Source of the DNA: Sphingomonas sp. Leaf32
Lineage (GTDB): Bacteria > Pseudomonadota > Alphaproteobacteria > Sphingomonadales > Sphingomonadaceae
DNA length: 64,000 nucleotides
Direction of reading: 5' to 3'
NCBI RefSeq assembly: GCF_001421765.1
Contig: NZ_LMLA01000007.1
Location: 147,509 to 211,508 of the forward strand
In this document: one piece after another, positions 45,452 through 54,426 of the stretch
Layout of the letters: each line of letters opens with the position of its first letter
Numbering within the stretch: position 1 is the first letter of the stretch
Translations under genes and position numbers: made by a program
The notes under the pieces: model-generated
Databases searched by the model: none
Told to the model about the DNA's origin: nothing
The model's input: the letters and a program-made list of their open reading frames with translations, nothing else

Positions 45452-47221
45452 CTAGTGTTGCTTGATTACCGACAGGAACGCGTCGCCATAGGCCTGCAGC
45501 TTCTTCTCGCCCACACCGGTAATGCGCCGCATTCCGCCGATCGTCTGCGGGCGGTCGCTGGCCATGTCGCGCAGCACCGAATCGTGGAAGATGACATAGG
45601 GCGGCACGCCCGCCTCCTGCGCCAGTTCGCGGCGTTTGGCGCGCAATGCCTCGAACAGCGGATCGCCGGTCGGGTTCGGGGTCGCCGACGTGCCGCCACG
45701 GCCGCGCCGTCGCTCGTGCTTGGGCGGGACGATCAGCGACAGCGTGTCGCCGCCCTTCAACAACCCGCGTGCGGCAGGACCGAATTCCAGCCCGCCATGT
45801 TCGTTGGCGCGCAACGCGTCGCGCAGTTGCAGCGCGCGGCCGACCGGTTTGAGCAGGGCCAGCTCGTCGCCCTCGACGATGTTCCACACCGACAGGTTTT
45901 CGTGGCCATTGGTCATGCTGCGCTCGGTCGACTGGCCGGTCAGCACCTGTTCGATATAGGTCGCGCCGAACATCATGCCGGTGCGGAACACGGCGGAGAG
46001 ATATTTCTGCGCCACCTGCGTCGCGTCGACCGCATTGGGCGGTTGCAGGCAATTGTCGCAATTGCCGCAGAATTCGGGCGGCGTCTCGCCGAAATGCCTG
46101 AGCAGGATGGCGCGGCGGCAGCCGGCGGTCTCGACCAGCGCGCCAAGCGAATTGAGCCGCTGGCGCTCGCCCGGCTGGCGCGCGGGTTCGACCTCACCGA
46201 TCCGCTGACGCGCGCGGGCGAAGTCGTCGGCGCCCCAGAACAGATGCGCGACCGCCGGGTCGCCGTCGCGGCCGGCGCGGCCGGTTTCCTGATAATAGGC
46301 CTCGATCGACTTCGGCAGCCCGGCGTGCGCGACGAAGCGGACATCGGGTTTGTCGATACCCATGCCAAAGGCGATGGTCGCGACCATCACCATGTCTTCG
46401 GACGCGACGAAGTCATGCTGGTTGCGCTGGCGCACGGCGGGGTCCAGCCCGGCATGATAGGCGCGGGTCGGCCGCCCGGTCTTCGCCAATGCCTCGGCCA
46501 GTTTCTCGGTCCCCGCACGCGACTGGACATAGACGATGCCGGGGCCGGGCGTGGCGGCGATGATGTCGGCGATCTGGCGGGTGCCCTGATCGCGCGGGGT
46601 GATGTGGTAGCGGATATTGGGCCGGTCGAAGCCGGCGACGATCAGCCCGTCCTGCGGAATGCCGAGCTGTTCGAGGATGTCGGCACGGGTATGGGCGTCG
46701 GCGGTGGCGGTGAGCGCGAGGCGGGGCACGTCCGGAAACTGGTCGAACAGCGGGCGCAGCAGGCGGTAATCGGGGCGGAAGTCGTGGCCCCATTCGCTGA
46801 CGCAATGCGCCTCGTCGATCGCGAACAGCGACAGGTTGCCGCGCCCCAGCAGCTCGCGAAAATCGCTGCCCGATGCGCGTTCGGGCGCGACGTAGAGCAG
46901 GTCCAGTTCACCGTCGAGGAAGCGGCCCCGCGTTTCCGCCCGGTTGTCGTCGGCGGAGGTCAGCGTCGCGGCGCGGATGCCGACGGCGGTGGCGGCGCGC
47001 AACTGGTCGTGCATCAGCGCGATCAGCGGCGACACGACGACGCAGGTCCCCGGCAGCATCTGTGCCGGCAGCTGATAGGTCAGCGACTTGCCCGCCCCGG
47101 TCGGCATCACCGCCAGCGTGCGCTGGCCGGACAGCACCCGGTCGACCACTTGCCGCTGGACTCCGCGAAAGTCGGGAAAGCCGAAGGTGGATTGCAATAC
47201 GGGGATCGGGTCGAGCGCCAT
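45452..47221 (-). CDS. recQ: ATP-dependent DNA helicase RecQ
   Basis: 589 residues. Motif I PTGAGKSLTYQL near 43, DEAH box as IDEAHCVSEWGHDFRP near 130, motif VI in GRAGRDGDPA near 315. RQC zinc site CRRAILLRHFGETPPEFCGNCDNC near 375 and an HRDC domain at the end (DPLFEALRAKRRELAQE ...). 3'-5' helicase for recombination and repair. Start at MALDPIPVL, 47221; the upstream in-frame extension crosses repeats. Confidence 0.95.
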   Translation of the reverse strand: MALDPIPVLQSTFGFPDFRGVQRQVVDRVLSGQRTLAVMPTGAGKSLTYQLPAQMLPGTCVVVSPLIALMHDQLRAATAVGIRAATLTSADDNRAETRGRFLDGELDLLYVAPERASGSDFRELLGRGNLSLFAIDEAHCVSEWGHDFRPDYRLLRPLFDQFPDVPRLALTATADAHTRADILEQLGIPQDGLIVAGFDRPNIRYHITPRDQGTRQIADIIAATPGPGIVYVQSRAGTEKLAEALAKTGRPTRAYHAGLDPAVRQRNQHDFVASEDMVMVATIAFGMGIDKPDVRFVAHAGLPKSIEAYYQETGRAGRDGDPAVAHLFWGADDFARARQRIGEVEPARQPGERQRLNSLGALVETAGCRRAILLRHFGETPPEFCGNCDNCLQPPNAVDATQVAQKYLSAVFRTGMMFGATYIEQVLTGQSTERSMTNGHENLSVWNIVEGDELALLKPVGRALQLRDALRANEHGGLEFGPAARGLLKGGDTLSLIVPPKHERRRGRGGTSATPNPTGDPLFEALRAKRRELAQEAGVPPYVIFHDSVLRDMASDRPQTIGGMRRITGVGEKKLQAYGDAFLSVIKQH

Positions 47222-47300
47222 CGGCTCCCACCTAGGGATGCGGGGCGGGCGCGTCGAGGGGTGGTGGGCGGATGTGCAGCCACGTACGCCCATCCCCAGC

Positions 47301-47381
47301 GTCACCCCAGCGCAGGCTGGGGTCTCCCGATTGGTTGGCGAGGCAGGAGCCGCAGGAAACCCCAGCCTGCGCTGGGGTGAC
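47301..47381. repeat. 23-nt inverted repeat (CACCCCAGCGCAGGCTGGGG family)
   Basis: Arms 47301-47323 and 47359-47381 are perfect complements. Related copies occur at 52233-52319 and, degenerate, at ~29607-29700. Lies in the recQ leader region. Confidence 0.8.
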
Positions 47382-47465
47382 GATTGGGGCAAGGATGACG
47401 TTCGGGGTTGTGGTGACACCGGGGTTGGAATGACGATTGGGGCAGGGGTGGCCTCATGCGGCCGC

Positions 47466-48248
47466 CTATTCCACTCGCACCGCGCGCCAGCCTTCGCCGG
47501 TGATCGCCGCTTCCCCCACGGTCCCGCGATAGGCGCGCCCGCCCGCCGTGAAGCGCAGCGCCGTCCCGCGCAGGACACCGGTCAGCGCCGTGCCGTCCAG
47601 CGTGCCCGTCACGTCCTGAAACCGCTGGTCGAGGGTCAGCGGCACCTGCCGACCATCGGGCAGCGTCGCGCGCCACGTGCCGCCTGCCACCGCCGGCACG
47701 ATCCACAGATAGACGCGGCGGTCGCCCACCAGCCGCTCCGCATCGGCGCGCCAGTCGCCCATGTCGAAGGCGTGGGTGACGATCCGCGTGCCGGGCCTCA
47801 GTTCGGTCAGCAGGCGCGGGCGCAGCGCCATATTGATGCGCGGCAACAGGTACAGGGTCACGACGCTGGCATCGCTGAGCGGCGTGGCGAACAGGTTGGC
47901 GGTGGTGAAGCGGGCGCGGTCCTGTAGTCCTTGGAGGGCAGCGTTGCGGCGGGCGCGCTCGACCAGCGTCGCGTCGATCTCCACGCCCCGCGCCTGCGCC
48001 CCCAAACGTGCCGCGGCCAGCGGGATGCGGCCGTCGCCCGATCCCAGGTCGATCAGCGTGTCGGCCGGCCCCACCCCGGCGATCGACAGCATCGCATCGA
48101 CCACCGGTTCGGGCGTGGGAACATAGGGCACGTCATAGGTCGGCTCGCGCGCGGCGATGCCTCTGCCGGCCAGGATGTCGCCCATCCCGTCGCCATAGGC
48201 GCTGCACCCGCCGAGCAGGACGGCGAGGAGCAGCGCCCGGCGCTTCAC
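47466..48248 (-). CDS. Lipoprotein-like class I SAM methyltransferase
   Basis: 260 residues from a GTG at 48248 overlapping the hydrolase stop. N-terminus VKRRALLLAVLLGGCSAYG has a lipobox (LGGC). SAM fold follows: TLIDLGSGDGRIPLAAARLG near 72 and GVEIDATLVERARR. The C-terminal ~80 residues are a beta-rich extra domain (WRATLPDGRQVPLTL). A methyltransferase with an export signal is odd, since SAM is cytoplasmic. The start may instead be further in, but no better ATG exists before the GSGDG motif. Confidence 0.7.
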   Translation of the reverse strand: MKRRALLLAVLLGGCSAYGDGMGDILAGRGIAAREPTYDVPYVPTPEPVVDAMLSIAGVGPADTLIDLGSGDGRIPLAAARLGAQARGVEIDATLVERARRNAALQGLQDRARFTTANLFATPLSDASVVTLYLLPRINMALRPRLLTELRPGTRIVTHAFDMGDWRADAERLVGDRRVYLWIVPAVAGGTWRATLPDGRQVPLTLDQRFQDVTGTLDGTALTGVLRGTALRFTAGGRAYRGTVGEAAITGEGWRAVRVE

Positions 48249-49177
48249 GCGGTGGCGGCCGTGCGCAGCCAGGCGGCGGTGTCGGCGGCGTGGGTGACCG
48301 GGATCATGTGCCCGCCGCCGATCATGGTCAGCGTCGCGCCGGGGATTTCGCCGGTGGTGACCTCGCCCTGCCGGACCGGATCGAGCAGTTCGTCGCCCTG
48401 ACCATAAAGGATCGCGACCGGCAGCCGGATCGCGCCATAGCGCGGGACCATCGTCGCCAGCGCGCGATTGGCGTCGGTCAACTCGGCGGCGCCCGCCTGA
48501 AAGCTCGACGGGCGCAGCGCGATCAGGCCGCCGCCGCGCGTGCCGAAGTCCGCCGGCACCGGATCGGGCGCGAACACCTGTTTCGACACGACCGGGCCGG
48601 TCAGCGTGGTCAGCGGTATGCCGACCGTCCACGCGGCCAGGCCCCGTATGGCGGCGGGCGGGGCCTTGCCCCGGAACATGGGCGGCATCGCCGTCATCCG
48701 CTGCGTCAGCGGGGCGATGAGCGCGAGGCCGCGAATCTTCGACGGCTGGTTGAGCGCCATGGCCAGCGCCACCGCGCCGCCCATCGAATGCCCGACCAGC
48801 AACGGCCGGTCGAGGCCCAGCGCGTCGATCAGGTCGGCGATCATCCGCGCCTGCGTCTCGATCGTCGGATGGTCGCCCTCGACGGCCGAATGGCCCCAGC
48901 CGGGCCGGTCGACCACGATCAGCCGGTGGTCGGCCAATTGCCCGGTCAACGCATAGGTGAAGTTGCGCAACTGGCCATAGATGCCGTGGAGCAGGACGAT
49001 CGGCGGACCGTCGCCGCCGGTATCGACATAGTGCAGCCGGGCGCCCGGCACGTCGACGAACTCGCCGTCCGCCGGGACCAACGCCTCCGCCGCGCTGGCC
49101 GCCAGCGCCGTCCACAGCGCGAGCGCGCCGCCGATCAGGGCGGTCGTCGTCGCCGCCTTCTTCAGATTGTCCTTCAC
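48245..49177 (-). CDS. Alpha/beta hydrolase with N-terminal membrane anchor
   Basis: 310 residues from GTG 49177 after GGAGG. The N-terminus VKDNLKKAATTTALIGGALALW is a membrane anchor or signal. Hydrolase motifs: VLLHGIYGQLRN (~60), VVDRPGWGHS (~85), GHSMGGAVA (nucleophile elbow Ser ~125), and a late GGGHMIPVTH (His ~285). Substrate unknown. Coupled by 4 bp to the lipoprotein-like methyltransferase. The frame extends upstream to 49393 without homology. Confidence 0.82.
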   Translation of the reverse strand: MKDNLKKAATTTALIGGALALWTALAASAAEALVPADGEFVDVPGARLHYVDTGGDGPPIVLLHGIYGQLRNFTYALTGQLADHRLIVVDRPGWGHSAVEGDHPTIETQARMIADLIDALGLDRPLLVGHSMGGAVALAMALNQPSKIRGLALIAPLTQRMTAMPPMFRGKAPPAAIRGLAAWTVGIPLTTLTGPVVSKQVFAPDPVPADFGTRGGGLIALRPSSFQAGAAELTDANRALATMVPRYGAIRLPVAILYGQGDELLDPVRQGEVTTGEIPGATLTMIGGGHMIPVTHAADTAAWLRTAATA

Positions 49178-49250
49178 GCGCGTTCCTCCCGCAATGCGTC
49201 GGGGATACGCCTCAGGCTGGCGGAGTGTCCATCGTCGATGACGATCGGCC

Positions 49251-51080
49251 CTACGCCTCGGCCAGCGCCGCCTCGCGCTCATCGGCCTGTCGCGCCCACA
49301 TGTCGGCATAGGTGCCGCCCAGGCGCAGCAGGTCGGCATGCGATCCGCTTTCGGCCACGCGCCCGCCCTCCAGCACGACGATGCGGTCGGCATGGACCAC
49401 GGTCGACAGGCGGTGGGCGATGACTATGGTGGTGCGGCCGCGCTCGATCGCCTCCAGCGTGTCGAGGATGTCGGCCTCGGTCCGGCTGTCGAGCGCGCTG
49501 GTCGCTTCGTCGAGGATCAGCACCGGCGGGTTTTTCAGCAGGGTGCGGGCGATCGCGACGCGCTGCTTCTCGCCGCCCGACAGCTTCAGCCCGCGTTCGC
49601 CGACGCGCGTGTCATATCCTTGCGGCAGGCTGGCGATGAACGGCGCGATCGACGCGCCGCGCGCCGCTTCGGCAATGGCGTCGGCGCCCGCATCGGCGCG
49701 GCCATAGGCGATGTTGTAGCCGATGGTGTCGTTGAACAGCACGGTATCCTGCGGCACGATGCCGATCGCGCTGCGCAGCGAGGCCTGCGCGACCTGCGCG
49801 ATGTCCTGTCCGTCGATGGTGATCCGCCCGGCGGTGGGATCGTAGAAGCGGAACAGCAGCCGGGCGAGCGTCGACTTGCCCGCGCCCGACGGCCCGACGA
49901 CCGCCAGCGTGGTGCCCGGCGGAATGTCGAGGTCGATGCCGTTCAGGATCTGCCGCCCGTCGCCATAGCCGAACCCGACCCCTTCGAACCGGACATGGCC
50001 ACGCCTGACGGTCAGCGGCGGGGCCTGCGCCACATCGACGATTTCCGCCGGCGCATCGATCAGGTCGAACATCGCCCCCATGTCGACCACCCCCTGCCGC
50101 ACGGTGCGATAGACCATGCCGAGCAGGTCGAGCGGGCGGAACAGCTGGGTCAGCAGCGTCGACACCAGCACGACGTCGCCCGGCGTGAACCGCCCGCTGC
50201 TCCACCCGAACACGATCAGCGCCATGCCGCCGCCCAGCATCAGCGCGGTGATGAGCGCCTGTCCGATATTGAGCAGCGCCAGCGAATTTTCCGACTTCAC
50301 CGCCGCATCGGCATAGCCGGCGATGGCGCGGTCGTAGCGCTGCGCCTCCCGCTCCTCCGCGCCGAAATATTTGACCGTTTCGAAGTTCAGCAGCGAATCG
50401 ACCGCATGGGCGACCGCGCCGGTGTCGAGGTCGTTCATCCGTTCGCGAAGCGCGGAGCGCCAGTCGGTGACCCAGCGGGTGAAGGCGATGTAGAACACCA
50501 CCATCGCCATCGTGCCGCCGACCAGCCACCCGCCGAAGCGCGTGCCGAAGATCGTCAGCACCAGCGTCAGTTCGAGGATGGTCGGCGCGATGTTGAACAG
50601 CAGGAAATACAGCATCGTGTCGATGCTCTTGGTCCCGCGCTCGACCACCTTGGTCACGGCGCCGGTACGCCGTTCGAGGTGAAAGCGCAGCGACAGCGCG
50701 TGGAGGTGGCGGAACACCGACGCCGCCAGCCGCCGGGTCGCGTCCTGCCCGACCCGTTCGAACACGACGTTGCGCAGATTGTCGAACAGCGTGCCGCCGA
50801 ACCGCGCCGCCGCGTAGCCGGCAACCAGCGCGACGACCAGCCACAACGCATCGCGCGATCCGGCGGCCATGGTGTCGATCGCACCCTGCAACGCAAACGG
50901 CGCACCGTAGACCTGCACCAGCTTCGACGCGACGACCAGCAGCAGCGCGGCGACGATGCGCACCTTCAGCCCCGGCGCGTCGGCGGGCCAGAGATAGGGT
51001 AGGAAGCGGCGGAGCGTCGCCAGCATCGGCCGGGTCGGACCGGAGGCGGGAAAGGTTTCTGGCGGCATGGCAAGCGCCAT
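49251..51080 (-). CDS. Atm1-type ABC exporter (ATP-binding/permease)
   Basis: About 609 residues. Six-helix permease (YLWPADAPGLKVRIVAALLLV near 30) fused to an ATPase: Walker A GPSGAGKSTL near 395, signature LSGGEKQRVA near 495, Walker B VLILDEATSALD. The YLWP-xx-xPGLKxRxxxAxxLLxxxK start matches the Atm1/HMT1 group (glutathione-linked sulfur or heavy-metal export). M at 51080 or 51068 both possible. Confidence 0.88.
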   Translation of the reverse strand: MALAMPPETFPASGPTRPMLATLRRFLPYLWPADAPGLKVRIVAALLLVVASKLVQVYGAPFALQGAIDTMAAGSRDALWLVVALVAGYAAARFGGTLFDNLRNVVFERVGQDATRRLAASVFRHLHALSLRFHLERRTGAVTKVVERGTKSIDTMLYFLLFNIAPTILELTLVLTIFGTRFGGWLVGGTMAMVVFYIAFTRWVTDWRSALRERMNDLDTGAVAHAVDSLLNFETVKYFGAEEREAQRYDRAIAGYADAAVKSENSLALLNIGQALITALMLGGGMALIVFGWSSGRFTPGDVVLVSTLLTQLFRPLDLLGMVYRTVRQGVVDMGAMFDLIDAPAEIVDVAQAPPLTVRRGHVRFEGVGFGYGDGRQILNGIDLDIPPGTTLAVVGPSGAGKSTLARLLFRFYDPTAGRITIDGQDIAQVAQASLRSAIGIVPQDTVLFNDTIGYNIAYGRADAGADAIAEAARGASIAPFIASLPQGYDTRVGERGLKLSGGEKQRVAIARTLLKNPPVLILDEATSALDSRTEADILDTLEAIERGRTTIVIAHRLSTVVHADRIVVLEGGRVAESGSHADLLRLGGTYADMWARQADEREAALAEA

Positions 51081-51162
51081 TTGGGGAGGCCGGCGTGGAT
51101 AGGCAACGCTTCGTCGGAACAAGCGGCCTATCCATGGATTGAAACCGTCGAGGAGACGGGAA

Positions 51163-51399
51163 ATGGCACCTTTGGTCTATGTCATGGCGATCCTGGGTTG
51201 CGGCGACGACGGCGCGACCTGCACGCGCGAACGCGTCGCCCCGGCCAGCTATGCGTCGGTCGCGGAATGCCAGGCGGCGATGCCCGCCATCCTCGCCGGC
51301 AATACCGACCTGTACTATCCCGTCATCAGCGCGTCCTGCGAACGCGGCGGACAGTTCGTCGTCGACAACGCCAGGCAGCCGACGACCAAGGCAGGCTGA
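51163..51399 (+). CDS. Small hypothetical protein with several Cys, 78 aa
   Basis: MAPLVYVMAILGCGDDGATCTRERVAP, then SVAECQAAMPAILAGN and YPVISASCERGG. Four Cys in the body suggest disulphides. A hydrophobic N-terminus is present but the export signal is weak. Not recognised. Precedes the coq4 operator; divergent from the ABC exporter. Confidence 0.6.
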   Translation: MAPLVYVMAILGCGDDGATCTRERVAPASYASVAECQAAMPAILAGNTDLYYPVISASCERGGQFVVDNARQPTTKAG

Positions 51400-51432
51400 T
51401 CCTCCCGAGCTTGACGATCATCAGTCGCCGAT

Positions 51433-51454
51433 CTACTTACATCATTGTAAGTAG
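51433..51454. promoter_or_regulatory. Operator-like palindrome before coq4
   Basis: Perfect palindrome: CTACTTACA - TCAT - TGTAAGTAG, containing TTACA-N4-TGTAA. It ends 11 bases before the ATG of coq4, so a bound repressor would cover the leader. TetR-type operators commonly have this shape. No TetR gene is present nearby. Confidence 0.6.
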
Positions 51455-51465
51455 TGGGGGCGGCG

Positions 51466-52215
51466 ATGGCCACGCAGGGAATCGACACGATACAACCATT
51501 GCGGCGCGACTGGCGTACGGCGTGGAAGGCGCTTAAGCGCCTGCTCGCCGATGGCAACGACACGGTGCAGGTGTTCCGCATCATGCGCGCGCTCAACGCC
51601 GATACCAGCCATCGCAACTATGCCCGATTGCTGCGCGAGCCGAACGGCGGGCGGATCGCATACGACCATGTCGAACTGGCGCGGCGCTTTTCCGACCGCG
51701 CCTGGGTCGATGCCCTGCCCGACGGCAGCGTCGGCGCGCAGTATCGGGCGTTTCTCGACCGCACCGGCTTTTCGGCGCAGGGGCTGGCCGACATCAGCCA
51801 TGCCGATGGCGAAGGATGGCAGGATGTCGCCCATCCCGTCGCATGGTTCGGCCGGCGGGAGCGCGACGTCCACGACATCTGGCACATCCTGACCGGCTAT
51901 ACCGCCGAGGAGCATCTGGGCGAGGCGTGCCTCGTCGCCTTCTCCTATGCCCAGACCGGCGGCCTCGGCTGGGCGGCGATCGGGCTGGGCGCGGCGCTCA
52001 AGTCGCTGCGGATCACCGGCGAGCGGGCATTCGCGAACGCGGTGTGGGAAGGGTATCGCCATGGGCGGCAGGCCAAGTGGCTGCACGCCGAGGATTATGA
52101 GGCGCTGCTGGCCGAACCGCTCGATGCGGCACGGCGGCGGCTGAAGATCGCGGAGCCGGTGGCCTATCATGCGGCGCAGGTGCGATTGCGCGAACAGGGG
52201 CTGGCGGGAATTTGA
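51466..52215 (+). CDS. coq4: COQ4-family ubiquinone biosynthesis protein
   Basis: 249 residues. The zinc-like COQ4 motif HDIWHILTGYTAEEHLGE (HDxxH-x11-E) lies near 130, followed by AFSYAQTGGLGWAAIGLG. COQ4 organises or acts in ubiquinone synthesis and, in recent work, decarboxylation/hydroxylation of the ring; here the role is by family. Start at MATQG after the GGGGGCGGC ribosome site. Preceded by the operator palindrome. Confidence 0.85.
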   Translation: MATQGIDTIQPLRRDWRTAWKALKRLLADGNDTVQVFRIMRALNADTSHRNYARLLREPNGGRIAYDHVELARRFSDRAWVDALPDGSVGAQYRAFLDRTGFSAQGLADISHADGEGWQDVAHPVAWFGRRERDVHDIWHILTGYTAEEHLGEACLVAFSYAQTGGLGWAAIGLGAALKSLRITGERAFANAVWEGYRHGRQAKWLHAEDYEALLAEPLDAARRRLKIAEPVAYHAAQVRLREQGLAGI

Positions 52216-52493
52216 GGGTGACCGGACCCGCTGACGTCACCCCAGCGCAGGCTGGGGTCTCCTTGTTATAGCGTCGGACGAGAGCCGAACGAGACCCCAG
52301 CCTGCGCTGGGATGACGTGTCCGGCTAAGGGGGCTTTGGGGGGGACGGTCCTCGTCGCGATGATATTCCGCGGCTTACCCCAACAATATATGGTCACCCC
52401 AGACTTGATCCGGGGTCCCGCTTCTTCTTTCTCCCCGACCTCACGGAAAGCGTCACCCCGGAACAAGGCCGGGATGATGTGGGAGATTACGCC
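52216..52493. other. Repeat-rich intergenic region
   Basis: Two repeat families in ~280 bases: CCCCAGC-CAGGCTGGGG arms at 52233-52319, then single CCCCAGACTTGATCCGGGG and CCCCGGAACAAGG copies at 52395-52470. No gene. Confidence 0.7.
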
Positions 52494-52835
52494 CTACTTC
52501 GCCAGTGCCGCGCTCGCCTGCGCCTCGCCACGATCGCGCACCGCCTTCGCCTGCGCCTCGGCCTGTTTCTCGACCAGTTTCGCCTCGTCGCGGATCGCGT
52601 CGGCGCGAACCTTCAGCCGTTCGGCGTCATAGCCGCCGGCCTGTCCGGCCTGGTTGACCAGCCCTTCCGCCTCGACCTTCATCTGCGCGGTCTGGTTGTC
52701 GGCGGCGGCCTCGATCGCATCCGCTTCCGCATCGGCCTGATCGCGCAGCTGATCCGCGCGCTGCTGCTCGGGGCTTTGCGCGCCACAGGCAGTGAGCGCG
52801 AAGGCAGCAGCGGCCATCAGGACGAAACGGGGCAT
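52494..52835 (-). CDS. Small alanine-rich helical lipoprotein, 113 aa
   Basis: Lipobox [20 protein letters not shown], then a ~95-residue Ala/Glu/Gln helix ([18 protein letters not shown] ... [15 protein letters not shown]) likely to form a coiled coil. Not recognised as Lpp, but a similar layout. The frame continues upstream to 53252 antisense to recF and is rejected there. Divergent from recF. Confidence 0.65.
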   Translation of the reverse strand: MPRFVLMAAAAFALTACGAQSPEQQRADQLRDQADAEADAIEAAADNQTAQMKVEAEGLVNQAGQAGGYDAERLKVRADAIRDEAKLVEKQAEAQAKAVRDRGEAQASAALAK

Positions 52836-52962
52836 TGGCGGTTCCTGTCGTAAGTCGAACCTTCCCAATCCGCGAAGTGCCGGAAAGTTGCGTTTGTATA
52901 ACAAACCGGCGGCGCCCCAAGGGTTTCGCGCGGTCGCGCACGCCGCTAACGGTCGTCGGCAG

Positions 52963-54036
52963 ATGCTGACCCGCCTGACCCTGACCGATTTTCGCAACCA
53001 TGCGGGCGGCACCATCGAACCGGGTGCGGGCTTCGTCGTGCTGAGCGGTCCCAATGGCGCGGGCAAGACCAATGTTTTGGAGGCGGTGTCGCTGCTGGCG
53101 CCCGGCCGGGGGCTGCGCCGCGCGCCCCTGTCGGACATGGCGCGCGAGGGCGGGCCGGGTGGGTTCGGCGTCGCCGCCGACCTTGCGGGCGAGGTGCGGA
53201 TCGGGACGGGGACGCAGGCCGGCGCACCCGAACGCCGCATCGTGCGGATCAACGGCGCGGGCGCGGCGGCGACGGCGCTGGCCGAATGGCTGTCGGTATT
53301 GTGGCTGACCCCGGCGATGGACCGGCTGTTCGTCGAACCGGCGGGCGAGCGGCGGCGCTTCCTCGACCGGATGACGCTGGCGCTGAACCCGGCCCATGCG
53401 ACGCAGGCGACGCGCTACGACGCGGCGATGCGCCAGCGCAACCGGTTGCTGGCGGAGGAGGCGATGCCCGATCCCGACTGGCTGTCGGCGCTGGAGGGAC
53501 GGATGGTCGAACACGGGCTGGCGCTGGGCACGGCGCGGGCCGAGTGCGTCGCGATGCTGGAGGAACGGATCGCCGCGCTGCCGACGACCGACTTTCCCCG
53601 CGCCGCCCTGTCGCTGGAGGGGTGGCATGGCGACGCGGCGCTGTTCGCGCGGGAACTGGCGGCGGGGCGCGCGCGGGATGCGGCGGCGGGGCGGGCGCTC
53701 AGCGGTCCGCACCGCGTCGACCTGATCGTCACCGATCGCGACCGGGGCATGGCGGCGGCGCGCTGTTCGACCGGTGAGCAGAAGGCGCTGTTGCTGGGGC
53801 TGGTGCTGGCCCATGCCGAACTGGTGGCGGAGCGTGCCGGGCGACGACCGATCCTGTTGCTCGACGAGGTGGCGGCGCATCTCGATCCCGCCCGGCGCGC
53901 GGCGCTGTTCGCGCGGGCGGCGGGGGCGGGGCAGGTGTGGCTTACGGGCACCGAGGCGGGACTGTTCAGCGACATCCCGGGCGATGCCACCCGCTATCAC
54001 GTCGCGGACGGACGGATCGACTCAGTAGAAGCGTAG
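52963..54036 (+). CDS. recF: DNA replication and repair protein RecF
   Basis: 357 residues. Walker [18 protein letters not shown] near 33, ABC-like signature [20 protein letters not shown] near 270 and Walker [14 protein letters not shown] near 310. An SMC-family ATPase that loads RecA at gaps. Start at 52963, [13 protein letters not shown]. Its 3' end overlaps the convergent response regulator by 15 bases. Confidence 0.94.
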   Translation: MLTRLTLTDFRNHAGGTIEPGAGFVVLSGPNGAGKTNVLEAVSLLAPGRGLRRAPLSDMAREGGPGGFGVAADLAGEVRIGTGTQAGAPERRIVRINGAGAAATALAEWLSVLWLTPAMDRLFVEPAGERRRFLDRMTLALNPAHATQATRYDAAMRQRNRLLAEEAMPDPDWLSALEGRMVEHGLALGTARAECVAMLEERIAALPTTDFPRAALSLEGWHGDAALFARELAAGRARDAAAGRALSGPHRVDLIVTDRDRGMAAARCSTGEQKALLLGLVLAHAELVAERAGRRPILLLDEVAAHLDPARRAALFARAAGAGQVWLTGTEAGLFSDIPGDATRYHVADGRIDSVEA

Positions 54037-54426
54037 CCCTGTGGGTGCTGCGTCCGCCTCGTTGCCGCGCAATCGGGCCAGCGCCGCGTCGATCGCCCGG
54101 CCGAGCGCGGCGGTGTGGAACGGTTTGGCGACGCAGCCGAGGATCAGCGGGTGATCGGCGGAATCGGGGCAATTGCCGCTGAGGAACAGGCACGGCACGC
54201 CGCGTGTCGCCAGCGCCATCGCCACGCCGCGCCCGCAATCGCCATGCGCCAGCCGCACGTCGCACAGCGCCAGATCGGGACGGTCGCTGTCGGCCAGCGC
54301 CAGCGCGTCGGCCTGCGTATCGGCGATGCCGGTGACGACATGGCCGTGCAGGATCAGCGCGTCCTCCACCAGCATCGCCACCAGCGCCTCGTCCTCGACC
54401 AGCAGGATGCGCAGCGCCTCACCCAT
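54022..54426 (-). CDS. Single-domain response regulator (REC)
   Basis: 134 residues, REC only. [18 protein letters not shown] near 7 (acid pair), phospho-Asp in [11 protein letters not shown] (~55), Thr/Ser site FLSGN, and Lys in VAKPF (~100). No output domain, so it works through protein contacts, like SdrG-type regulators of the sphingomonad general stress response. ATG at 54426 overlaps the kinase stop by 8 bases. Confidence 0.88.
   Translation of the reverse strand: MGEALRILLVEDEALVAMLVEDALILHGHVVTGIADTQADALALADSDRPDLALCDVRLAHGDCGRGVAMALATRGVPCLFLSGNCPDSADHPLILGCVAKPFHTAALGRAIDAALARLRGNEADAAPTGLRFY

Noticed and set aside
49338..51002. 554-residue open frame opposite the ABC exporter
   Set aside because: Gln/Arg/His-rich shadow; the exporter carries Walker A, signature and Walker B motifs.
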